Positions 1-6,300 of a stretch of 13,295 bases of DNA are shown piece after piece. Every line of letters starts with the position of its first letter. The first letter of the stretch is position 1. This stretch comes from Bacteroidaceae bacterium (GTDB lineage: Bacteria > Bacteroidota > Bacteroidia > Bacteroidales > Bacteroidaceae). The stretch covers positions 1 through 13,295 of the forward strand of contig JAQWAN010000024.1 in assembly GCA_028707655.1 (NCBI GenBank). The letters run 5' to 3'. A program made the position numbers and the translations under genes. Below the pieces are notes generated by a model. The model searched no databases and was not told where the DNA came from. It was given only the letters and a program-made list of their open reading frames with translations.

Positions 1-213
1 AACAAATATCGTCCTCAATTCTATTTACGTACTATGGACTGTACAGGTGAGATTACTCTTCCTGAAGGAATAGAGATGGTAATGCCAGGCGATAATGTAA
101 CTATCAACGTTGAGTTGATTTACCCAGTTGCTATCAATGTAGGTCTTCGTTTCGCTATCCGTGAAGGTGGACGTACTGTAGGTGCTGGTCAAATTACTGA
201 AATTGTAGGTTAA
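1..213 (+). CDS. tuf: Elongation factor Tu, C-terminal 70 residues (partial at 5' end)
   Basis: EF-Tu is the GTPase that carries aminoacyl-tRNA to the ribosomal A site. Only the last 70 codons are here, in frame 1 from the first base to the TAA at 211-213. They encode the end of beta-barrel domain III, which contacts the tRNA T-stem. Recognisable stretches are RPQFYLRTMDCTGEI, the MVMPGDNV turn and the terminal RFAIREGGRTVGAGQITEIVG-type ending found in nearly all bacterial EF-Tu. The GTPase domain lies outside the window. An intrinsic terminator follows 13 nt after the stop and tRNA-Trp follows that. The order tuf-trnW-secE-nusG is widespread in bacteria, which supports the call. No frameshift or unusual codon use is seen. 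Confidence 0.97.
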   Translation, partial: NKYRPQFYLRTMDCTGEITLPEGIEMVMPGDNVTINVELIYPVAINVGLRFAIREGGRTVGAGQITEIVG

Positions 214-226
214 TACACATAAATAT

Positions 227-263
227 AGTCAGTTTCTAATTTCTTATTAGAGACTGACTTTTT
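227..263 (+). terminator. Intrinsic terminator after tuf, abutting the tRNA-Trp 5' end
   Basis: A 14-bp stem pairs 227-240 with 246-259, with one G-T wobble (T234 with G252) and a 5-nt loop (241-245). It is followed at once by five T residues (259-263). This is the classical shape of a rho-independent terminator. The last T is directly next to the first base of tRNA-Trp at 264, so no promoter fits between the two. It probably acts as a leaky terminator that limits readthrough from tuf into trnW-secE-nusG. It could instead be a processing or stabilising hairpin for the tuf mRNA 3' end. Confidence 0.85.
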
Positions 264-336
264 ACGGGAGTAGCTCAGTTGGTAGAGCACCGGTCTCCAA
301 AACCGGGTGTCGGGAGTTCGAGCCTCTCCTCCCGTG
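264..336 (+). tRNA. trnW: tRNA-Trp (anticodon CCA)
   Basis: A complete 73-nt cloverleaf can be folded by eye. The 7-bp acceptor stem pairs 264-270 with 329-335. The D-stem is GCTC/GAGC (273-276 with 285-288), with GG in the loop. The anticodon stem is CCGGT/ACCGG (290-294 with 302-306). The anticodon loop CTCCAAA (295-301) carries CCA at 297-299, which decodes UGG. The variable loop has 5 nt, and the T-stem (312-316 with 324-328) encloses TTCGAGC. The discriminator base is G336, as expected for bacterial tRNA-Trp. The 3' CCA is not encoded (CTAA follows), so it must be added by tRNA nucleotidyltransferase. secE starts 16 nt downstream, so the tRNA is probably cut out of a longer transcript. 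Confidence 0.97.
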
Positions 337-352
337 CTAATATTTTAAAAAT

Positions 353-544
353 ATGTCAAATCGAATGGTAAAATATTGTAAGGAATCTTACAATGAACTT
401 GTTCATAAAGTTACATGGCCAACCAAGAAAGAACTTACTAATAGTGCAGTAGTGGTTTTATATGCTTCCCTGCTATTATCATTAGTAATTTTTGCTATGG
501 ATTCTGTATTCAAATTCATGATGGAGTTTATTTATCCTGTTTAA
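353..544 (+). CDS. secE: Preprotein translocase subunit SecE
   Basis: SecE is the small inner-membrane subunit that clamps the SecY channel in the SecYEG translocon. The 63-residue product is of the short, single-span type common outside Enterobacteria, which have a three-span SecE. An amphipathic N-terminal segment leads to the family motif VTWPTKKEL (residues 20-28). One hydrophobic span follows at about 31-52 (VVVLYASLLLSLVIFAM), with a short C-terminal tail. The start at 353 has an A/T-rich leader (TTTTAAAAAT) and no Shine-Dalgarno sequence. It lies 16 nt after tRNA-Trp and 12 nt before nusG. The secE-nusG pairing is nearly universal in bacteria and supports the assignment despite the small size. 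Confidence 0.95.
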   Translation: MSNRMVKYCKESYNELVHKVTWPTKKELTNSAVVVLYASLLLSLVIFAMDSVFKFMMEFIYPV

Positions 545-556
545 TTTGTTATAAAG

Positions 557-1099
557 ATGGCAGAAAATGTAAAAAAATGGTACGTTTTGCGTGCTATCAG
601 CGGAAAAGAGAACAAAGTACGCGAATTTCTTGAGGCTGACATGCGTAATGGCAGCTTGGGAGATTATGTGTCTCAAATCTTGATTCCAACTGAAAAAGTT
701 TATCAAATTAGAAACGGTAAACGTATCATCAAAGAAAGAAGTTACCTGCCAGGTTATGTCTTGGTAGAGGCTGCTTTAGTTGGTGAGGTACTTCATCATT
801 TGAGAAGTACACCTAATGTGATTGGCTTTTTGGGTGGGGTGCAAAATCCTACACCATTACGTCAATCTGAGGTAAATCGTATACTTGGAAAAGTGGATGA
901 ACTTTTGGAAAGTGCAGAAGAATTAGAAATTCCTTTTGTTGTTGGTGAAAATGTGAAAGTTGGTGACGGTCCTTTCAATGGCTTTACTGGTGTTGTCGAA
1001 GAGATTAACACAGAGAAGAAGAAATTGAAGGTGATGGTTAAAATCTTCGGTCGCAAGACACCGCTGGAACTAGGCTTTATGCAAGTGGAAAAAGAATAG
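557..1099 (+). CDS. nusG: Transcription termination/antitermination factor NusG
   Basis: NusG binds the clamp of elongating RNA polymerase, affects pausing, and through its KOW domain contacts Rho or ribosomal protein S10. The 180-residue length is normal. The NGN domain covers about residues 6-105, starting KKWYVLRAISGKENKV and including RSYLPGYVLVE (61-71) and the segment TPNVIGFLGG (85-94). A linker of about 20 residues rich in Glu follows. The KOW domain covers about 126-180, with GENVKVGDGPFNGFTGVVEEI as its core. No domain is inserted between NGN and KOW. The gene sits 12 nt after secE, without a Shine-Dalgarno sequence, and 60 nt before rplK. It is very likely co-transcribed with secE. 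Confidence 0.96.
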   Translation: MAENVKKWYVLRAISGKENKVREFLEADMRNGSLGDYVSQILIPTEKVYQIRNGKRIIKERSYLPGYVLVEAALVGEVLHHLRSTPNVIGFLGGVQNPTPLRQSEVNRILGKVDELLESAEELEIPFVVGENVKVGDGPFNGFTGVVEEINTEKKKLKVMVKIFGRKTPLELGFMQVEKE

Positions 1100-1159
1100 A
1101 CGCATTTGTTACGGTGTGTTCTTTCTTTTGTTTAGTGTTTATATATAAAATTTAAAAAA
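1100..1159 (+). other. nusG-rplK spacer with A-rich rplK leader
   Basis: This 60-nt spacer is T-rich in its first part and ends in an A/T run (TATATATAAAATTTAAAAAA) directly before the rplK ATG. Such leaders without a Shine-Dalgarno sequence are typical of well-translated Bacteroidota genes. In many bacteria the L11 operon has its own promoter here and an L1-binding mRNA structure. By eye I find no convincing TAnnTTTG promoter with a correctly spaced -33 TTG and no stable stem that mimics the L1 site, so neither is annotated. Confidence 0.5.
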
Positions 1160-1603
1160 ATGGCTAAAGAAGTTGCTGGACTAATCAAATTACAGATTAA
1201 AGGAGGCGCGGCAAATCCATCTCCTCCCGTTGGACCTGCATTGGGTTCGAAGGGATTGAACATTATGGATTTTTGCAAACAATTCAATGCCAGGACCCAA
1301 GACAAAGGTGGTAAAATTTTACCTGTTGTCATTACTGTCTATGCTGATAAAACTTTTGATTTTGTCGTTAAGACTCCTCCTGTTGCAGTTCAATTGTTAG
1401 AAGCTGCAAAATTGAAGAGTGGTTCTGCTGAGTCTAATCGTACGAAGGTTGCCGAGCTTACTTGGGAACAAGTTCGCACAGTAGCTCAAGACAAATTGAT
1501 AGACCTTAATTGCTTTACTGTTGAATCAGCTATGAGAATGGTTGCTGGTACTGCAAGAAGCATGGGCATCACTATTAAAGGGGAATTCCCCGCTAATAAT
1601 TAA
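1160..1603 (+). CDS. rplK: 50S ribosomal protein L11
   Basis: L11 binds the GTPase-associated centre of 23S rRNA at the base of the L7/L12 stalk. It takes part in factor-dependent GTP hydrolysis and in RelA activation by stalled ribosomes. The 147-residue length is standard. The N-terminal domain (about 1-70) has the conserved proline-rich helix NPSPPVGPALGSKGLNIMDFCKQFN, which forms the thiostrepton-binding cleft with rRNA. The C-terminal RNA-binding domain (about 75-147) contains TPPVAVQLLEAAKLKSGS and ends in AMRMVAGTARSMGITIKG. The ATG at 1160 follows an A-rich leader and is the family's usual start (MAKEV). It is 12 nt upstream of rplA, the normal L11-L1 pair, and probably falls under L1 feedback, though no operator could be recognised. 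Confidence 0.97.
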   Translation: MAKEVAGLIKLQIKGGAANPSPPVGPALGSKGLNIMDFCKQFNARTQDKGGKILPVVITVYADKTFDFVVKTPPVAVQLLEAAKLKSGSAESNRTKVAELTWEQVRTVAQDKLIDLNCFTVESAMRMVAGTARSMGITIKGEFPANN

Positions 1604-1615
1604 TACTTCAATAAA

Positions 1616-2314
1616 ATGGGTAAACTGACAAAGAATAAAAAGTTAGCATTGCAGAAAATTGAAGCAGGTAAAACATACTCACTTAAAGAAGCTGCTGCTT
1701 TGGTAAAAGAAATCTCTTTTACGAAGTTTGATGCCTCTTTAGATCTTGATGTACGTTTGGGTGTTGACCCTCGTAAAGCAAATCAAATGGTGAGAGGTGT
1801 TGTATCGTTGCCTCATGGAACAGGTAAAGAAGTACGCGTTCTTGTACTTTGTACTCCTGATGCAGAGGAAGCTGCTAAAGAAGCTGGTGCTGACTATGTT
1901 GGTCTTGACGAATATATCGCTAAGATTAAAAGTGGTTGGACAGACGTTGATGTAATTATCACTATGCCATCTATCATGGGAAAAATTGGTGCTCTTGGAC
2001 GCGTTTTAGGTCCTCGTGGTTTAATGCCAAATCCTAAAAGTGGTACGGTAACTATGGATGTTGCTAAAGCTGTTAAAGAGGTTAAACAAGGTAAAATTGA
2101 TTTCAAGGTAGATAAGAGCGGTATCGTTCATACATCTATTGGTAAAACATCTTTTACTGCTGAGCAAATTGCTGACAATGCTAGATTGTTTATCAATACG
2201 TTGCTTAAGATGAGACCAACTGCTGCTAAGGGAACATATATGAAGAGTGTTTATCTTTCTAGCACCATGAGTATGGGCATTAAGATTGATCCTAAATCTG
2301 TTGATGAAAACTAA
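1616..2314 (+). CDS. rplA: 50S ribosomal protein L1
   Basis: L1 forms the mobile L1 stalk of the large subunit, which helps release deacylated tRNA from the E site. In many bacteria it also represses its own L11-L1 operon by binding the mRNA. The 232-residue length is standard for bacterial L1. Domain I is formed by the two ends of the chain and domain II by the middle. The conserved MVRGVVSLPHGTGK (residues 58-71) and the signature IGALGRVLGPRGLMPNPKSG (124-143) are both intact. The C-terminal segment MRPTAAKGTYMKSVYLSSTMSMGIKID is also typical. It is 12 nt after rplK and 12 nt before rplJ, consistent with one transcript. Confidence 0.97.
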   Translation: MGKLTKNKKLALQKIEAGKTYSLKEAAALVKEISFTKFDASLDLDVRLGVDPRKANQMVRGVVSLPHGTGKEVRVLVLCTPDAEEAAKEAGADYVGLDEYIAKIKSGWTDVDVIITMPSIMGKIGALGRVLGPRGLMPNPKSGTVTMDVAKAVKEVKQGKIDFKVDKSGIVHTSIGKTSFTAEQIADNARLFINTLLKMRPTAAKGTYMKSVYLSSTMSMGIKIDPKSVDEN

Positions 2315-2326
2315 CTTTGAGATACA

Positions 2327-2842
2327 ATGAGAAAGGAAGATAAAAACATACTAATCAATCAAATTTCTGACACTATAAACGAGTTTGGTCATTTTTATAT
2401 TGTTGACTTAACAGCTATGGATGCTGTTGCAACAAGTAAATTAAGACGACTTTGTTTTGCAAGTGATGTGAAATTGATGGTGGTGAAGAATACATTACTT
2501 CACAAAGCACTCGAAAATCTTGAACAAGATTTTTCTCCTCTATACGATTCTTTAAAGGGTTCTTCTGCTGTTATGTTTAGCAATAGCGCTAACATGCCTG
2601 CTGTAGTTCTTAAGAAAATCGCTAAAGATGGTATCCCAGGACTGAAAGCTGCTTATGCAGAAGAATGTTGCTATGTGGGTGCTGATCAATTAGATACTCT
2701 AATTAGTATCAAGAGCAAAAATGAACTTATTGGTGAAATTATTGGATTATTACAATCACCTGCTAAGAACATTATTTCAGCTCTACAAACAGGTGGAGAC
2801 ACCATTCACGGAGTACTTAAAGCTCTGGAAGAAAGATCTTAA
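2327..2842 (+). CDS. rplJ: 50S ribosomal protein L10
   Basis: L10 anchors L7/L12 dimers to the ribosome and forms the base of the stalk. The 171-residue length fits the family. The N-terminal globular domain (about 1-130) binds 23S rRNA and L11. It includes the segment SKLRRLCFASDVKLMVVKNTLLHKAL (residues 37-62), where the KNTL motif is typical. The C-terminal helix (about 138-171, SPAKNIISALQ to LKALEERS) is the L12-binding spine. The sequence is more divergent than those of its neighbours, which is usual for L10. Only 12 nt separate it from rplA, so the long folded L10 leader known from other bacteria has no room in the spacer. rplL follows after 38 nt. Confidence 0.95.
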   Translation: MRKEDKNILINQISDTINEFGHFYIVDLTAMDAVATSKLRRLCFASDVKLMVVKNTLLHKALENLEQDFSPLYDSLKGSSAVMFSNSANMPAVVLKKIAKDGIPGLKAAYAEECCYVGADQLDTLISIKSKNELIGEIIGLLQSPAKNIISALQTGGDTIHGVLKALEERS

Positions 2843-2880
2843 TAAATTTAACGTAAAACAAACAATTAAAATATACAAAA
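2843..2880 (+). other. A-rich rplL leader
   Basis: The 38 nt between rplJ and rplL are strongly A-rich and G-poor, and end in ACAATTAAAATATACAAAA directly before the ATG. There is no Shine-Dalgarno sequence. Unstructured A-rich leaders favour initiation in Bacteroidota. L7/L12 is the only ribosomal protein present in several copies per ribosome, so an efficient independent start here makes sense. That link is inference. Confidence 0.5.
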
Positions 2881-3252
2881 ATGGCAGATTTAAAAGCTTT
2901 TGCAGAACAATTAGTTAACTTGACAGTTAAAGAGGTTAACGAACTTGCTACTATCCTTAAAGACGAATATGGTATTGAACCTGCTGCTGCAGCTGTTGCT
3001 GTTGCTGCTGCTCCTGCTGCTGCAGGTGCCGCTGAGGAAAAAACAGCTTTCGACGTAGTGTTGAAAGGTGCTGGTTCAGCAAAATTAAAAGTGGTTAAAG
3101 CAGTGAAAGAATGCTGTGGTTTAGGTTTGAAAGAGGCTAAAGATTTAGTGGACTCTGCACCTAGCGTAATTAAAGAAGGTTTAGCTAAAGACGAAGCTGA
3201 GGCTTTGAAAAGCTCACTTGAAGAAGCTGGAGCTGAAGTTGAAGTTAAATAA
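2881..3252 (+). CDS. rplL: 50S ribosomal protein L7/L12
   Basis: L7/L12 forms the multicopy stalk that recruits EF-Tu, EF-G, IF2 and release factors. The 123-residue product has the three expected parts. The N-terminal dimerisation and L10-binding domain covers about 1-33 and includes LVNLTVKEVNELATILKDEYGIE. An Ala/Pro hinge covers about 34-52. The C-terminal factor-binding domain covers about 53-123, including GLGLKEAKDLVDSAPSVIKEG (80-100), and ends AEVEVK. A Cys-Cys pair at residues 78-79 lies next to the factor-binding helix and is less usual. The hinge DNA contains two copies of CCTGCTGCTGCAG exactly 33 nt apart and in frame. Downstream lie two hairpins, then rpoB. Confidence 0.97.
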   Translation: MADLKAFAEQLVNLTVKEVNELATILKDEYGIEPAAAAVAVAAAPAAAGAAEEKTAFDVVLKGAGSAKLKVVKAVKECCGLGLKEAKDLVDSAPSVIKEGLAKDEAEALKSSLEEAGAEVEVK

Positions 3253-3257
3253 AGAAT

Positions 3258-3274
3258 TACCTGGCTAACAGGTA
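3258..3274 (+). other. Small hairpin in the rplL-rpoB spacer
   Basis: TACCTG (3258-3263) and CAGGTA (3269-3274) form a perfect 6-bp stem with a 5-nt loop, GCTAA. It starts 5 nt after the rplL stop and sits 3 nt before the larger terminator-like hairpin. It has no T-tract of its own. It may be a processing or stability element, or may have no function; stems this short also arise by chance. Confidence 0.45.
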
Positions 3275-3277
3275 CAC

Positions 3278-3314
3278 GGTTAAGAATCCTCTTTAGAGGG
3301 TTCTTAACCTTTTT
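3278..3314 (+). terminator. Terminator-like attenuator between rplL and rpoB
   Basis: Positions 3278-3292 pair with 3295-3309 in a 15-bp stem with one T-G wobble (T3287 with G3300). The formal loop of two bases means that in practice the top pair or two open. Five T residues follow (3310-3314). The shape is that of a rho-independent terminator, yet rpoB starts only 41 nt later on the same strand with no clear promoter between. A leaky attenuator that lowers rpoBC relative to rplJL is therefore the best reading. E. coli is known to have an attenuator and an RNase III site in the same interval. Confidence 0.8.
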
Positions 3315-3355
3315 GCGCATATATTAAAAATTAAGTTCTACTAATTCTTTAGCTG

Positions 3356-6300
3356 ATGTCTTCAAATATTGTAAATCAACGAGTTAACTTTGCTTCTATT
3401 GCTCATCAAATGCCGTATCCAGATTTTTTGGAAGTGCAGTTGAAGTCATTCCAAGACTTCCTTCAATTGGATACTCCTCCTGAACAAAGAAAAAACGAGG
3501 GACTGTTCAAAGTTTTTGCCGAAAACTTTCCAATTGCTGATACAAGGAACAATTTTGTTCTTGAGTTTTTAGATTATTATGTTGATCCTCCTCGCTATTC
3601 TATAGATGAATGTTTAGATCGTGGGTTGACATATAGCGTTCCTTTAAAGGCAAAATTAAAATTATATTGTACTGATCCTGATCATGAGGATTTTGATACT
3701 GTTATCCAAGATGTTTTCTTGGGGACAATCCCTTATATGACAGACAAAGCTACTTTTATCATAAACGGTGCTGAACGTGTTATTGTATCCCAATTACATC
3801 GTTCTCCAGGCGTTTTCTTTGGTAGTAGTGTGCATACTAATGGTACGAAGTTATATTCTGCTCGTATCATTCCTTTCAAAGGATCATGGATCGAGTTTGC
3901 TACAGACATTAACAATGTGATGTATGCGTATATCGATCGTAAAAAGAAATTACCAGTAACCACGTTGTTACGTGCTATTGGTTTCGAAAATGACAAAGAT
4001 ATTCTGGAGATATTTAATCTTGCTGAGGATATCAAGGTCAATAAAACTAGTCTGAAAAAAGCTCTCGGTAGAAAATTGGCTGCTCGTGTTTTGAAAACTT
4101 GGGTGGAAGATTTTGCGGATGAGGATACAGGCGAGGTGGTTTCTATTGAAAGAAACGAGGTTATTATTGACCGTGAGACCATTCTTGAACAAGACCATAT
4201 TAATGAAATTCTTGAATCAGGAGTGCAACATATCTTACTTCATAAAGAAGATGTGAACCAATCTGATTTCTCTATCATTTTCAATACCCTACAAAAAGAC
4301 CCTAGTAACTCTGAAAAAGAGGCTGTTTTATATATCTACCGCCAATTAAGAAATGCTGACCCTGCTGATGATGCAAGTGCGCGTGAGGTAATAAACAATC
4401 TTTTCTTTTCTGAAAAACGTTACGACTTAGGCGAAGTAGGTAGATACAGAATTAATAAAAAGTTAAACCTCTCCACCGAAATGGATGTGAAGGTTTTAAC
4501 GAAAGAAGATATAATTGAGATTATTAAGTATCTTATTGAGCTAATCAATTCAAAAGCTACGGTGGATGATATTGACCACCTGAGCAACAGACGTGTTCGT
4601 ACTGTTGGAGAACAACTTTCTAATCAATTCTCCGTTGGTCTTGCTAGAATGTCTCGTACCATTCGTGAGCGAATGAATGTACGCGATAATGAGGTGTTTA
4701 CACCTATTGATTTGATTAATGCTAAGACAATCTCTTCTGTAATCAATTCATTCTTTGGTACCAATGCTTTATCACAGTTCATGGATCAAACAAATCCACT
4801 GGCTGAGATTACACATAAACGTCGCTTGTCGGCCCTAGGACCTGGTGGTCTATCTAGAGATAGAGCTGGTTTTGAGGTTCGTGACGTTCACTACACACAT
4901 TACGGACGACTTTGTCCTATTGAGACACCAGAGGGACCTAATATTGGTCTTATCTCTTCTCTTTGTGTGTATGCTAAAATTAATGACCTTGGCTTTATTG
5001 TTACTCCTTATCGTGAGGTAACCAACAGTAAAGCTGACTTGTCGGACAACGGTATTAGTTATCTAACAGCTGAGGAGGAGGAAAGCCTTATTATTGCTCA
5101 GGGTAATGCTAAACTGGATGCCGATGGAAATTTCATAACAGAAAAAGTTAAAGCTCGTCAAGATGCTGATTATCCTGTAGTTGAACCTGCACAGGTGCAA
5201 CTTATTGATGTATCACCACAACAGATTGCTTCTATTGCTGCTTCCTTGATTCCTTTCTTGGAGCATGATGATGCTAACCGTGCTTTGATGGGATCTAACA
5301 TGATGCGTCAAGCTGTACCATTGTTGCGTACAGAGGCTCCTATTGTTGGTACTGGTATTGAAAAACAATTAGTAGACGATTCTCGTACGCAAATTACCGC
5401 AGAAGGTGATGGTGTGGTTGAGTTTGTAGATGCTACTAGCATTGTTATTAAATATGACCGCTCGGCGGATGAAGACTTTGTAAGTTTTGAGTCGGACGTG
5501 AAAACATATAACTTGCCTAAATTTAGACGTACGAATCAAAGTATGACCATTGACCTTTTACCTATTTGTTCAAAAGGACAAAAAGTAGTGAAGGGACAAA
5601 TCTTAACGGAAGGTTATTCTACACAAAAAGGAGAATTAGCTCTTGGAAAGAATCTTTTAGTGGCTTATATGCCTTGGAAAGGTTACAACTACGAGGATGC
5701 TATTGTGCTTAATGAACGTGTTGTAAGAGAGGATTTATTGACCTCTGTGCATGTTGTAGAATACTCTTTAGAGGTGCGCGAAACAAAACGTGGTATGGAA
5801 GAGTTTACCTCTGATATACCTAATGTTAGCGAAGAAGCAACAAAAGATTTAGATGAGAATGGTGTGATTCGTATTGGAGCTTGTATCCAACCGGGTGATA
5901 TCATGATTGGTAAGATTACTCCTAAGGGTGAGTCTGATCCTTCTCCTGAGGAGAAATTATTACGCGCTATTTTTGGTGACAAGGCTGGTGATGTAAAAGA
6001 TGCTTCTTTAAAAGCTTCTCCATCATTGAAGGGTGTTGTTATTGATAGACGTTTATTCTCTCGTGTGGTTAACACAAGAACAACTAAACAAGCTGGTAAA
6101 GCTCTTCTACCTAAGATTGATGAAGATTTTGGTGCAAGAGAGGCTCGATTAAAGGCTATACTCGTGGATAAACTATTGGTGTTGACTGAAAATAAACTTT
6201 CACTTGGTGTGACAGATTATTTAGATACCTATGTAATTGCTAAGGGAGAACCTTTTACAAGAGAAGCTTTAGAGGCGCTTGACTATGCTACTATTCATAT

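Noticed and set aside
1105..1130. Possible rplK promoter: TTTG at 1105-1108 and TTCTTTTG at 1123-1130
   Set aside because: The second box has T instead of A at the second position and the spacing of 14 nt is shorter than the usual 19-21, so it is likely chance in T-rich DNA.
1100..1165. L1-binding operator in the rplK leader
   Set aside because: I looked for a stem with the asymmetric loops that mimic the 23S rRNA L1 site and found no stable pairing in this A/T-rich stretch; a covariance search would be decisive.
2817..3320. 167-codon open frame on the - strand opposite rplL
   Set aside because: It is an Ala/Ser-rich mirror of the rplL GCT-rich codons, overlaps an unquestionable gene and the terminator hairpin, and has no recognisable protein features.
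3733..4182. 149-codon open frame on the - strand within rpoB
   Set aside because: It is opposite well-conserved RpoB sequence, has low-complexity composition and no leader; the same holds for the other antisense frames in rpoB and rpoC.
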